A stretch of DNA of 64,000 nucleotides, taken from positions 62,001-126,000 of the forward strand of contig NZ_BCTJ01000011.1 of assembly GCF_001571225.1 (NCBI RefSeq), written 5' to 3'. Made by a program: the position numbers and the translations under genes. The notes beneath the pieces are model-generated. The model saw only the letters and a list, made by a program, of their open reading frames with translations, was not told where the DNA came from and did no database searches. Position 1 is the stretch's first letter. Every line of letters starts with the position of its first letter. This DNA comes from Hydrogenophaga palleronii NBRC 102513. GTDB lineage: Bacteria > Pseudomonadota > Gammaproteobacteria > Burkholderiales > Burkholderiaceae_C. Shown piece after piece: positions 48,444 through 56,880 of the stretch.

Positions 48444-49298
48444 ATGTCGGCACTCGAACAGTTCGCCCCCGGCGTTGGCGCCACCACCGCGCCGGCAGCG
48501 CAGGCCACGCCGGCCTGGCCATGGCGCAGCGCCGTGCCGGCACCGCTGCGGCGCCTGCTGCTGGCGCTGGCCCTGCCGGTCAGCATCGTCGTGTTGTGGC
48601 AGTGGGCGGCGGTCAACGCCTGGGTGCCGCCGCAGATCCTGCCGGCACCGGCGCTGGTGTGGGACAGCCTGCTGGAGCTCGCACGCGGCGGCGAGCTGCT
48701 GGACGGTTTTCTGATCAGCCTGCAGCGCATCGCCTCGGGCCTGGCCCTGGGCGGGCCGCTCGGCCTGGCGCTGGGCGTCTGGCTCGGCGTGTCGGCGCGC
48801 GCGCGTGCCCACCTGGAGCCGACGCTGCGCGCGCTGTTCGCGGTGCCCACGCTGGGCTGGATTCCCATCCTGATCCTGATCTTCGGCATCGACGAAGCGC
48901 TCAAGGTGATCGTGATCGCCAAGGCGGTGATGGTGCCGGTGGTGCTCAACACCTCGCGCGGCATCCGCCAGATTCCGCTGGCCTACACCGAGGCCGCCCG
49001 CGTGCTGCGCCTGCGCCGCTGGACACAGCTCACGCGCCTCACGCTGCCGGCCAGCCTGCCCACCGTGTTCAGCGGTTTCCGCCTCGGCCTGAGCCACGCC
49101 TTCATCGCGCTGATCGTGGTCGAGATGCTGGCCGCCACCGAGGGCATCGGCTACATGATGGTCTGGGGCCGCAAGCTGTTCCAGCTCGACATCGTGATCG
49201 TCGGCATCGTCGTGGTGGGCCTCACCGGTTACGCGCTCGACCGTTTGTTGCGCCGGCTGGAAACCGCGCTCAGCCGCTGGGTGCCCCACCATGGCTGA
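48444..49298 (+). CDS. ABC transporter permease 1 (SsuC/TauC-like)
   Basis: This 284-residue membrane protein has about six helices. The EAA-type loop is YTEAARVLRLRRWTQLTRLTLPAS and the family start is WVPPQILPAPALVWDSL. It belongs to the binding-protein-dependent permeases for sulfonates, nitrate or taurine. An extra Ala/Pro-rich 30-residue N-terminus precedes the first helix. It overlaps the next permease by eight bases. Confidence 0.9.
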   Translation: MSALEQFAPGVGATTAPAAQATPAWPWRSAVPAPLRRLLLALALPVSIVVLWQWAAVNAWVPPQILPAPALVWDSLLELARGGELLDGFLISLQRIASGLALGGPLGLALGVWLGVSARARAHLEPTLRALFAVPTLGWIPILILIFGIDEALKVIVIAKAVMVPVVLNTSRGIRQIPLAYTEAARVLRLRRWTQLTRLTLPASLPTVFSGFRLGLSHAFIALIVVEMLAATEGIGYMMVWGRKLFQLDIVIVGIVVVGLTGYALDRLLRRLETALSRWVPHHG

Positions 49299-50070
49299 CA
49301 CACTGGCGTTGAACGGCACCCGGCTGCGCGTGCCACCCGGCGCGTGGCTGCCGTTGGCACTGGCGGCGGTCTGGCTGCTGCTGGTGGACACCGGGCTGGT
49401 CAACCACCCGCTGATGGTGCCGCTGCACCAGGTGCTGATGGCGCCGTTCTTCGACGAGCAGGGCCGCCAGATCTGGGCCGCCGGAGCCAGCAGCCTGTGG
49501 CGCGTGGCGCTGGGTTTTGCCATCGGCGCCAGCCTGGGCATCGCGGCCGGTGTGGCGGTGGGTCTGTCGCGGCCGGCGCAACTGGCGGTGGCGCCCAGCC
49601 TGCACGGGCTGCGCCAGGTGGCGCTGTTCGCCTGGATTCCCTTGCTCACCGCCTGGTTCGGCAATGGCGACGCGGTGAAGATCGTCTTCATCTCGATCTC
49701 CACCTTCTTCCCCGTTTTTCTCAACACCGAGCAGGGCGTGCGCGCGATTCCGCCGGTGTACCGCGAGGTGGCTGCGGTGGTTCGGTTGCGGCCCTGGCAG
49801 CGCCTGCGCCGGCTGGTGCTGCCGGCCATCCTGCCGTCGGTGTTGACCGGGGTGGAGCTGGCCCTGCTCACCGCCTGGATCGGCACCGTGGGCTCGGAGT
49901 ACGCCATCGGCACCGGCCTTGGCATCGGCGCCTACCTGGCCACCGCGCGCGACGTTTTCCGCATGGACCTGGTGCTGATCGGCGTGCTGGTCATGGCCCT
50001 GGTGGGTTATGGCCTGAGCCGTTTTGCGCAGGTCCTGTTCGTGCGCCTTGTTCCCTGGAGAAACCGCTGA
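49291..50070 (+). CDS. ABC transporter permease 2 (SsuC/TauC-like)
   Basis: This 259-residue membrane protein is of the same family as permease 1 but clearly different in sequence. Its EAA loop is YREVAAVVRLRPWQRLRRLVLPA, and it begins with NHPLMVPLHQVLMAPFFDE. Most sulfonate or nitrate importers use one permease gene (homodimer). Two distinct adjacent genes imply a heterodimeric channel. Its stop overlaps the ATPase start (TGATG). Confidence 0.9.
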   Translation: MADTLALNGTRLRVPPGAWLPLALAAVWLLLVDTGLVNHPLMVPLHQVLMAPFFDEQGRQIWAAGASSLWRVALGFAIGASLGIAAGVAVGLSRPAQLAVAPSLHGLRQVALFAWIPLLTAWFGNGDAVKIVFISISTFFPVFLNTEQGVRAIPPVYREVAAVVRLRPWQRLRRLVLPAILPSVLTGVELALLTAWIGTVGSEYAIGTGLGIGAYLATARDVFRMDLVLIGVLVMALVGYGLSRFAQVLFVRLVPWRNR

Positions 50071-50840
50071 TGAGCACCACCACCCTGGAGGCCGCACCCG
50101 CCTCCCTGAGCCTGCGCAACGTGGGCAAGACCTATTCCATCGACGGGCAGAACCTGCCGGTGCTGCAACGCATCGGCCTGGAGATTCCGCGCGGTGAATT
50201 CCTGAGCATCGTCGGCGCCTCGGGCTGCGGCAAATCGACCCTGCTGCGGCTGATCGCCGGCCTGGATGACCGCTTTGACGGCGACATCCTGATCGAGGGC
50301 CGGCCCGTGGCCGGGCCGGGCGTGGAGCGCAGCCTGGTGTTCCAGGACCACCGCCTGTTTCCCTGGCTCAGCGTCACCGACAACATCGCGCTGGGGCTGG
50401 ACAGCCTGGACCTGAGCCGGCGCGAACGCGAGGCGCGCATCCAGGAGCAGCTGGAGCTGGTCGGCCTGACCGGTTTTGCGCAGGCCTGGCCGCACCAGCT
50501 CTCGGGTGGCATGGCGCAGCGCGCGGCGATTGCGCGCGCGCTGGTGTCGCGGCCCGACATCCTGCTGATGGACGAACCCTTCGGCGCGCTGGATTCGATC
50601 ACGCGTGCCCACATGCAGGAAGAGCTGCTGCGCATCTGGCGCGAGCGCCGCGTGACGGTGGTGATCGTCACGCACGACGTGGACGAGGCGGTGTTCCTGG
50701 GTGACCGCGTGGCGGTGATGGAACCCCGGCCGGGCCGGGTGCAGAACGTGATCGAGGTGGGGCTCCCGCGCCCGCGCGAGCGCACCGGTGCGGCCTTCAA
50801 CCACATCAAGCAGCGCGTGCTTGCGCAACTCAAGAGGTAA
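50070..50840 (+). CDS. ABC transporter ATP-binding protein (SsuB/TauB-like)
   Basis: This 256-residue ATPase has Walker A GASGCGKST (49-57), Q-loop FQDHRLFPWL, signature LSGGMAQRAAIARAL, Walker B LLMDEPFGALD and the His switch VTHDVDEAVFLGDR. It is the sulfonate/nitrate/taurine import class. ATG 50070 overlaps the permease stop by one base. It is the last gene of the 45.3-50.8 kb operon. Confidence 0.95.
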   Translation: MSTTTLEAAPASLSLRNVGKTYSIDGQNLPVLQRIGLEIPRGEFLSIVGASGCGKSTLLRLIAGLDDRFDGDILIEGRPVAGPGVERSLVFQDHRLFPWLSVTDNIALGLDSLDLSRREREARIQEQLELVGLTGFAQAWPHQLSGGMAQRAAIARALVSRPDILLMDEPFGALDSITRAHMQEELLRIWRERRVTVVIVTHDVDEAVFLGDRVAVMEPRPGRVQNVIEVGLPRPRERTGAAFNHIKQRVLAQLKR

Positions 50841-50843
50841 ACA

Positions 50844-50915
50844 CCCCCGGGCGATACCTGGGGCCGGCTTGGCCGGACCCTCGGTGTCTCCGGAGGGCGT
50901 TGCCTCCCGCGCCAC
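50844..50915. repeat. Partial copy of the dispersed repeat after the ABC operon
   Basis: ACACCCCCGGGCGATACC, then GGGGCCGGCTTGGCCGGACCC and CTCCGGAGGGCG, resemble blocks in the copies at 25043 and 47253. It separates the ABC operon from the convergent methyltransferase gene. No T-rich terminator is seen here. Confidence 0.4.
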
Positions 50916-50927
50916 AGCTGCGCGGCT

Positions 50928-51965
50928 TCACTCGTAGCACAGGTCCAGCCGCACCCGGGCTCCCTCACGGTCGATGCGCTCAGCGCGGAAGTAGTGGCGG
51001 CCACGGTACGGTGCGAGCCGCAACGGCAGCGGCACCGCATCGCCCCAGCTCTGGAGGGAGAATCCGCGCCGGTGCAGATCGGCCAGCAGTACGCCCAGCG
51101 TGGCTTCGTCGGCCTGCACGCGCAGGTCCGCATCGGCGGGTGTGACGCCTGCAGGCTCGTCCAGCCAGCGCGCAAAGCTGCCGAAGAGCGTGAAGCGATG
51201 CCCCGCCGCGCGCAAGGATTCGAGCAGTGCGGCCGTGGCGGGCAAATCCACCGGGGAGCGTTGTTTGCGCGCGATCAGCGCGTATTCGTGACTGCGGTCG
51301 GTATGGGTGTCGAAGGCCTCCAGAGCCTGTGGCATGCGCTCGTAGACGATCAGCCGTTCTTCCTGCAGCTCGAACAGGCTGCCCAGAATCCGCGCCAGGT
51401 CGAAGGCGAGCGGCAACATGCGTCCGTCCAGGCGCAGGTTTTGCACCATCGCCACGCAGAAGCCGCCATCGGGCAGGCGCTGGCTCACGCGGTGAAAGAC
51501 CGCGCGCAGGCCGTCGAGGTGGGCGGCGTAGCTGTCGCTGGCGTAGAGCTGATCGGGGGTGTCCGCGCCAGGCCAGCGGCAGCCGAAGTAAGGTACGTTG
51601 GTCAGGCACAGCGCGAAGGGCGGTAGCGCGGTATCGTCCGAACGATCGCAGGAGGTCGCCATCACGCGCGGCGCCGGTAGCTGCAGTTGCGCAAAACGCT
51701 CACCGATGAGCGCCACGCGCGCCGTGTCCACCTCGCAGCCCAGCGCCGTGCGGCCTTCCAGCTGCGCGGCCAGCAGCGTGGTCCCGGCCCCTGCGAAGGG
51801 GTCGAAGACGGTGTCGCCAGGACGGCTGAACTGGCGCACGAAAGGGCGCATCTGCGTGACCCAGCCGATGTCGCGCCCGCCCAGCGGATCGCGCGCGGCC
51901 AGCGCCGCCGGCAGGCGGTGTTCGGGCGGCTCGGGCACCAGTGGCATCCAGCTGCGACTATCCAT
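50928..51965 (-). CDS. DNA/RNA methyltransferase-like protein with C-terminal nucleotidyltransferase-like domain
   Basis: In this 345-residue protein, the N-terminal half has SAM motif DPFAGAGTTLLAAQLEG (55-71) followed by TNVPYFG (122-128) where amino-methyltransferases have (D/N)PP(Y/F). The first Pro is Val, so activity or target may be unusual. The C-terminal 90 residues contain LFGSFARW (260-267), DADLRV (278-283) and VRLDLCYE (338-345), fitting the GS...DxD...D pattern of a minimal polymerase-beta-type nucleotidyltransferase. It overlaps the radical SAM gene by eight bases. The substrate is unknown. Confidence 0.78.
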   Translation of the reverse strand: MDSRSWMPLVPEPPEHRLPAALAARDPLGGRDIGWVTQMRPFVRQFSRPGDTVFDPFAGAGTTLLAAQLEGRTALGCEVDTARVALIGERFAQLQLPAPRVMATSCDRSDDTALPPFALCLTNVPYFGCRWPGADTPDQLYASDSYAAHLDGLRAVFHRVSQRLPDGGFCVAMVQNLRLDGRMLPLAFDLARILGSLFELQEERLIVYERMPQALEAFDTHTDRSHEYALIARKQRSPVDLPATAALLESLRAAGHRFTLFGSFARWLDEPAGVTPADADLRVQADEATLGVLLADLHRRGFSLQSWGDAVPLPLRLAPYRGRHYFRAERIDREGARVRLDLCYE

Positions 51966-53055
51966 GTGGGGCTCCTTCGGGGATGCGCGTGTCCAGCAGC
52001 ACATCGTGGCCCGGGTCCCAGCCCGCGCACAGCTGGCCGTTTGCAAAATAGACCAGCTTGTACACCTCGCCGCTCGCGTGGCGTTCGTGCATCGCGCCGT
52101 AGTCGGACCACTCGAATACCACCTCCAGCCCTTCGGGGGTGCGCACGCGCAGGTTCTGGAAGTAGTAGCCCTCGGTGAGCGAGCAGAGCTGCCAGCGCGG
52201 CCCCAGGCGCGGGTCGTCCAGGCAGGCACGCAGCAGCGGCGCCATGGGCACGCGTGCGCTGGCCAGGTAACGCGCCGTGCCGTTGTCGCGGTAGTCCCGG
52301 TCCAGGCGTGAGAATTCTCGAAAGATCACCGTGCCGGCGCCGCAGTGCGCGGCCCAGGCCAGGTAGTCGGCCACGCCATCCGGACTGGCGATGCCGCCTT
52401 GCTGCAGCAGGCAGACCAGGCGCAGCGGCAGCCGTGCGGCCAGTTGCTGCACGACCTGTTCAAAGCAGGGCTGCCGCGTGATCGGCTGCCCGGGCCGGAA
52501 ACGCATGATGGCTTGATTGGCCGCGCCCTGATGGTGGTGGCGCGACAGCTCGACCCAGCTCAGGCCGAAGCGCTGCAGCGCGTCCAGCAAGACCGGGCCC
52601 GGGACCAGCGCGAAGCCGGAGCCGTTGGAATAGAGCACGCGTTCCTGCACCGGGATGCCGTTCTGCTCGGCCGCCTGCAGCACGCTGAGCAACTGCAGCA
52701 ACCACGCGCTGTCATCGCTGTTTTCTAACCCCGAGAGCGACCAGGACAAGGGCACGCCACGCAGCGCGCGCAACGCACGCGCCAGGCCCGCGAAGTAGTC
52801 GGGCTCTGGCCGCAGCAGCGCGGCGGGCGTCAGCGTGCGGGTGGGGCGCAGGTTCTCGGAACAGAAGGCGCAACGCGCCGAGCAGGGACGCGCCGAAGCG
52901 TAGGGCGTGAAGGTGATCGGCAGCGCGAGCCGCAGGTCACGGCCCGCGAGGTGCAGCGGGTGCCAGCGGCTGGCGTCCTGTGCCTCGGGCGCACGCCGGA
53001 TGATGTTCGCCACGCGGCCGCGCAAGCTGTGCAGCAGGGCGGCCTCGTCGGTCAT
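51958..53055 (-). CDS. Radical SAM protein, function unknown
   Basis: This 365-residue protein has a CX3CX2C cluster motif, CSARCAFC (Cys58, Cys62, Cys65), that binds the [4Fe-4S] for SAM cleavage. GLEN and ELSRHHHQGAANQAIMRF follow within a TIM-barrel-like region. The C-terminus (about 300-365) has no extra cluster cysteines that I can see. A GTG at 53079 could extend it by eight residues; ATG 53055 is preferred. The overlap with the downstream methyltransferase/nucleotidyltransferase gene suggests joint action, perhaps a nucleic-acid or small-molecule modification. Confidence 0.82.
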   Translation of the reverse strand: MTDEAALLHSLRGRVANIIRRAPEAQDASRWHPLHLAGRDLRLALPITFTPYASARPCSARCAFCSENLRPTRTLTPAALLRPEPDYFAGLARALRALRGVPLSWSLSGLENSDDSAWLLQLLSVLQAAEQNGIPVQERVLYSNGSGFALVPGPVLLDALQRFGLSWVELSRHHHQGAANQAIMRFRPGQPITRQPCFEQVVQQLAARLPLRLVCLLQQGGIASPDGVADYLAWAAHCGAGTVIFREFSRLDRDYRDNGTARYLASARVPMAPLLRACLDDPRLGPRWQLCSLTEGYYFQNLRVRTPEGLEVVFEWSDYGAMHERHASGEVYKLVYFANGQLCAGWDPGHDVLLDTRIPEGAPHG

Positions 53056-53210
53056 ACCGTCGCTCTGCCAGCGGGCCACTTCACCCGCTCAGCGTCGCCT
53101 ATGGTGTGATGGATCGCAGGCGCGGCCTTGTGAATCAGGATCCGCAAGCCCACGCAAACCGCGAGCAGGTGGCCCGGCAGCATGCGCGGCAGCGCCACGT
53201 CAGGACGCGC

Positions 53211-54248
53211 TCAGGCGACGACCACGGCGGCGCCGTCGCCGATCGGTGCGATGCGGCCGATCTCGTGCACCGTTTCGCCCAGGTCACGCAGCGTGGCGGC
53301 GCAGGCCGCGGCCTGGTCGGCGTCGATCACCAGCACCATGCCGATGCCGTTGTTGAAGGTGCGGTTCATCTCGATGTCGTCGATGCCGGCGGTTTTCTGC
53401 AGCCAGGCGAACAGCTCGGTTTGCGGCCAGCTGCCCTTGACGAGGTGGGCCGCCGTGCCTTCGGGCAGCACGCGCGGGATGTTTTCCAGCAGGCCACCGC
53501 CGGTGATGTGGGCCAGGGCCTTGATCGGGTGGGCGGCCAGCGCGGCCAGCACGTTCTTCACGTACAGGCGGGTCGGCTTCATGATGGCCTCGCGGAATGG
53601 CTGGCCGTCCAGCGTGGCGGGCAGATCGGTGCCGGCGCGTTCGATGCACTTGCGCACCAGCGAGAAACCGTTGGAATGCACGCCGTGCGAGGCCAGGCCC
53701 AGCACCACGTCGCCCGCCTGCACATTCTGGCCGTTGAGGATCTTCGACTTCTCGACCGCACCGACGCAGAAGCCCGCCAGGTCGTACTCGCCGGCCGGGT
53801 ACATGCCGGGCATTTCGGCGGTTTCGCCACCGATCAGCGCGCAGCCGCTGAGCTCGCAACCCTTGGCGATGCCGCCGACCACGGCCGCGGCCGTGTCCAC
53901 GTCCAGCTTGCCGCAGGCGAAGTAGTCGAGGAAGAACAGCGGTTCGGCGCCTTGCACCAGCACGTCGTTCACGCTCATGCCGACCAGGTCGATGCCCACG
54001 GTGTCGTGCATGTTCCATTCAAACGCCAGCTTGAGCTTGGTGCCCACGCCGTCGGTGCCGGAGACCAGCACGGGTTCCTTGTAGCGCTTGGGCACCTCGA
54101 ACAGGGCGCCGAAGCCGCCGATGCCGGCCAGCACGCCTTCGCGCATGGTTCTTTTGGCCAGCGGCTTGATGCGCTCGACCAGCGCGTCGCCGGCAACGAT
54201 GTCGACGCCAGCGTCTTTGTACGAAAGGGGAGTGGAGGCAGAGGTCAT
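53211..54248 (-). CDS. purM: Phosphoribosylformylglycinamidine cyclo-ligase (AIR synthetase)
   Basis: This 345-residue enzyme closes the imidazole ring in purine synthesis. Motifs are [49 protein letters not shown] (named as a landmark), [14 protein letters not shown] and [14 protein letters not shown]. Length is normal. It diverges from the AI-2E permease gene and is followed by a 155-base spacer before the radical SAM gene start, in which I see nothing definite. Confidence 0.97.
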   Translation of the reverse strand: MTSASTPLSYKDAGVDIVAGDALVERIKPLAKRTMREGVLAGIGGFGALFEVPKRYKEPVLVSGTDGVGTKLKLAFEWNMHDTVGIDLVGMSVNDVLVQGAEPLFFLDYFACGKLDVDTAAAVVGGIAKGCELSGCALIGGETAEMPGMYPAGEYDLAGFCVGAVEKSKILNGQNVQAGDVVLGLASHGVHSNGFSLVRKCIERAGTDLPATLDGQPFREAIMKPTRLYVKNVLAALAAHPIKALAHITGGGLLENIPRVLPEGTAAHLVKGSWPQTELFAWLQKTAGIDDIEMNRTFNNGIGMVLVIDADQAAACAATLRDLGETVHEIGRIAPIGDGAAVVVA

Positions 54249-54401
54249 GTGCAGGCTGGCCCGGCGCAGGGCGGGGCGGTCGGTGGACGGGACGCGGGGA
54301 GGAGGGGGCTTTCGGGTACCCTGAGGGGTGCCCGATAGAATTTGCCCCAGATTTTACGGGTTTGCCCCCGCAACCCTGCCCACCCCGCCGAGCCCCTCCC
54401 C

Positions 54402-55496
54402 ATGCCCCTGACCTCCAACCAGATCCGTGCCCTGCTCTGGGCCACGATCGCGGTCGTCATCTGGCTGCTGCTGTCGGTGCTGGCGCCGGTACTCATGCCC
54501 TTCCTGCTGGCCGCGGTGCTGGCCTATGTGCTGCACCCGCTGGTGGAGCGCCTGCACCGCCGGCGCGTGCCGCGCTGGCTCGGCGCGGGGGTGGCCATCA
54601 GCCTGTTGATGCTGGTGCTGCTGGCGGTGCTGCTGCTGATCGTGCCCGTCATCACCAAGCAGGTGCCGCTGCTGCGCGAGCAGGTGCCGGTGCTGCTGAA
54701 CCGCTTCAACGACTGGCTCATTCCACTGGCCGGGCGCTTCGGCGTCACGCTCTCGGTGGACGTGAGCCTGGTGCGCGAATGGCTGACCAAACTGGTGACC
54801 GGCCACGAGAGCGAAATCATCGAGAGCCTGCTGTCGTCCCTGCGCATCGGCGGCAGTGCGCTGGCCGCGGTGCTCGGCAACCTGTTCCTGATGCCGCTGG
54901 TGGCCTACTACCTGCTGCTGGACTGGGACAACCTGGTCGAACGCACCAAGAGCCTGATCCCGCCGCGCTGGCGCACCAGCGTGCAGGGTTTCTTGGACGA
55001 GACCGACGACGTGCTGGGCCAGTACCTGCGCGGCCAACTGCTGGTGATGGGCGTGCTGGCCGTGTTCTACACCGTGGGCCTGGCGCTGGTCGGGCTCAAC
55101 CTGGCCCTGCCCATCGGCGTGTTCACCGGCCTGGCCGTGTTCGTGCCCTACCTGGGCTTCGGCCTGGGCCTGGTGCTGGCCCTGCTGGCCGCGCTGCTGG
55201 AGTTCCAGACCGTGCTGGGCGTGGCCCTGGTGGCCGCGGTCTACGGCATCGGCCAGGTGCTGGAGAGCCTGTACCTCACACCGCGCCTGCTCGGCGAGCG
55301 CATCGGCCTGCACCCGATTGCCGTCATCTTTGCCTTGCTGGCCTTTGGCCATCTGTTCGGCTTCGTGGGCGTGCTGATCGCGCTGCCCGCGAGCGCCGTG
55401 CTGCTGGTGGCGGTGCGCCGCCTTCGCCAGCGTTACGTCACCAGCGCGCTGTACCTGGAAGGTGCGCGCGCCGCCCCCGAAGAACCCCGACCATGA
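54402..55496 (+). CDS. AI-2E family transporter (PerM-like)
   Basis: This 364-residue membrane protein has about seven or eight helices. The N-terminal pair is FLLAAVLAYVLHPLVERL, and LPIGVFTGLAVFVPYLGFGLG is the family signature near residue 240. Members export or import varied solutes; quorum-signal export is shown for only some. ATG 54402 follows a C-rich leader without a clear ribosome site. It overlaps the hda start by four bases, and is next to purM as is common in beta-proteobacteria. Confidence 0.9.
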   Translation: MPLTSNQIRALLWATIAVVIWLLLSVLAPVLMPFLLAAVLAYVLHPLVERLHRRRVPRWLGAGVAISLLMLVLLAVLLLIVPVITKQVPLLREQVPVLLNRFNDWLIPLAGRFGVTLSVDVSLVREWLTKLVTGHESEIIESLLSSLRIGGSALAAVLGNLFLMPLVAYYLLLDWDNLVERTKSLIPPRWRTSVQGFLDETDDVLGQYLRGQLLVMGVLAVFYTVGLALVGLNLALPIGVFTGLAVFVPYLGFGLGLVLALLAALLEFQTVLGVALVAAVYGIGQVLESLYLTPRLLGERIGLHPIAVIFALLAFGHLFGFVGVLIALPASAVLLVAVRRLRQRYVTSALYLEGARAAPEEPRP

Positions 55497-56203
55497 GCAC
55501 CGGACCGAACAATCCCATGCGGCAGATGGCGCTGGACATCGGCTTCGCGCCCGTGCCCACCCTGTCCAACTTTGTCGTCGCAGGCAACGAGGCCGCCATC
55601 GAGCACCTGCGCCTGTGGACCCACAACCCCCTGCGCTCGCCCGTGCCCACCTTTCTCTGGGGCGAGAGCGGCAGCGGCAAGACGCACCTGCTGCGCGCCG
55701 TGCGCGAAGCCATGCGCGAGCAGGGCAGCCGCGTCGGCTGGCTCGATGCCGGCACCCTGGACCCGACCGAGTTCGACGACCAGTGGGACGCGGTGCTGCT
55801 CGACGAGTGCCACCTCTACACCGCGGCCCAGCAGGCCGCGGCCTTCAACTGGTTCGTCAACGCCCAGAGCCCGGCCAGCGGCCCGGCGCGCTGGGTGCTG
55901 GCCGCGGCCACCTGCCCGCCGGCCGACCTGCGCCTGCGCGAAGACCTGCGCACCCGCCTCGGCTGGGGCCACGTGTTCCAGCTGCAGGCACTGAGCGAAA
56001 CCGAACGCCGCGCCGTGTTGCGCCGCGCCGCCGACGACCGCGGCGTGTTCCTGAGCGACGAGGTGATGGACTTCATGCTGCGCCGTTTCTCGCGCGACCT
56101 CTCCAGCCTGATGATGCTGCTCGACCAGCTCGACGCCTATGCGCTGCGCACGCAGCGCGCCATCACCATTCCCCTGATCAAATCCATGCTCGAGAACGAG
56201 TGA
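55493..56203 (+). CDS. hda: DnaA regulatory inactivator Hda-like protein
   Basis: This 236-residue DnaA-related AAA+ protein lacks DnaA's DNA-binding domain. Walker A is GESGSGKT (57-64) with LLDECHLY as Walker B-like. The N-terminus MRQMALDIGFAPVPTL contains the QLxLxx-type clamp-binding motif (RQMALDI), which links Hda to the DNA sliding clamp. It promotes ATP hydrolysis on DnaA after initiation. The ATG overlaps the AI-2E gene stop (ATGA). Confidence 0.93.
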   Translation: MSTGPNNPMRQMALDIGFAPVPTLSNFVVAGNEAAIEHLRLWTHNPLRSPVPTFLWGESGSGKTHLLRAVREAMREQGSRVGWLDAGTLDPTEFDDQWDAVLLDECHLYTAAQQAAAFNWFVNAQSPASGPARWVLAAATCPPADLRLREDLRTRLGWGHVFQLQALSETERRAVLRRAADDRGVFLSDEVMDFMLRRFSRDLSSLMMLLDQLDAYALRTQRAITIPLIKSMLENE

Positions 56204-56211
56204 ATGCCTTC

Positions 56212-56880
56212 ATGAACCTGGCCCTTTTTGACCTGGACCACACCCTGATTCCCCTGGACTCCGACCACGCCTGGGGCGAGTTCACCGTCTCGATCGGCTG
56301 GCGCGACGCCCAGGCCTTCTCCGAAGCCAATGCCGCCTTCTACGCCGACTACAAGGCCGGCACGCTGGACATCCGCCGCTACATCCGTTTTGCCACCGCC
56401 GCCCTGCGCGAGCACGGCCTGGCCGCGGGCCAGAAGGCCCACGAACGTTTCATGCAGCAGGTCATCAGCCCGAGCATCGGTGCCACCGCGCGCGGGCTGG
56501 TGCAGCGGCACCGGGATGCGGGCGACACGGTGGTGATCGTCACCGCCACCAACGAATTCGTTACCGCTCCCATCGCCCGCGCCTTCGGCGTGGACGAGCT
56601 GATCGCGGTCGAACTCGAACACGACGCCAGCGGCGAACCGACCGGCGAGATCCGCGGCACACCGTCCTTCCGGGAGGGCAAGATCGCGCGTGTGGAACAA
56701 TGGCTGGCCGCGCGCGGACTGGATTGGTCGCGTGTGCAGCACAGCACCTTCTACAGCGACTCCATCAACGACCTGCCGCTGCTGGAAAAAGTGCACGAGC
56801 CCGTGGCCACCAACCCGGATGCCCGGCTCAGCGCCATCGCCCTCGAGAGGGGCTGGCGCACATTGAACCTATTCGAATGA
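56212..56880 (+). CDS. HAD family hydrolase (SerB-like, subfamily IB)
   Basis: This 222-residue phosphatase-like protein has HAD motif I DLDHTL (Asp7, Asp9), motif II VIVTATN, a Lys in REGKIARVEQWL, and motif IV YSDSINDLPLL. All catalytic residues are present. It is a phosphoserine-phosphatase-like IB member; the actual substrate is unknown. It begins eight bases after hda, and its stop overlaps the pcnB start (ATGA). Confidence 0.9.
   Translation: MNLALFDLDHTLIPLDSDHAWGEFTVSIGWRDAQAFSEANAAFYADYKAGTLDIRRYIRFATAALREHGLAAGQKAHERFMQQVISPSIGATARGLVQRHRDAGDTVVIVTATNEFVTAPIARAFGVDELIAVELEHDASGEPTGEIRGTPSFREGKIARVEQWLAARGLDWSRVQHSTFYSDSINDLPLLEKVHEPVATNPDARLSAIALERGWRTLNLFE

Noticed and set aside
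50928..53055. Classic restriction-modification or BREX-type defence system
   Set aside because: No endonuclease, helicase or other defence gene is adjacent; only the radical SAM and methyltransferase-like genes are present.
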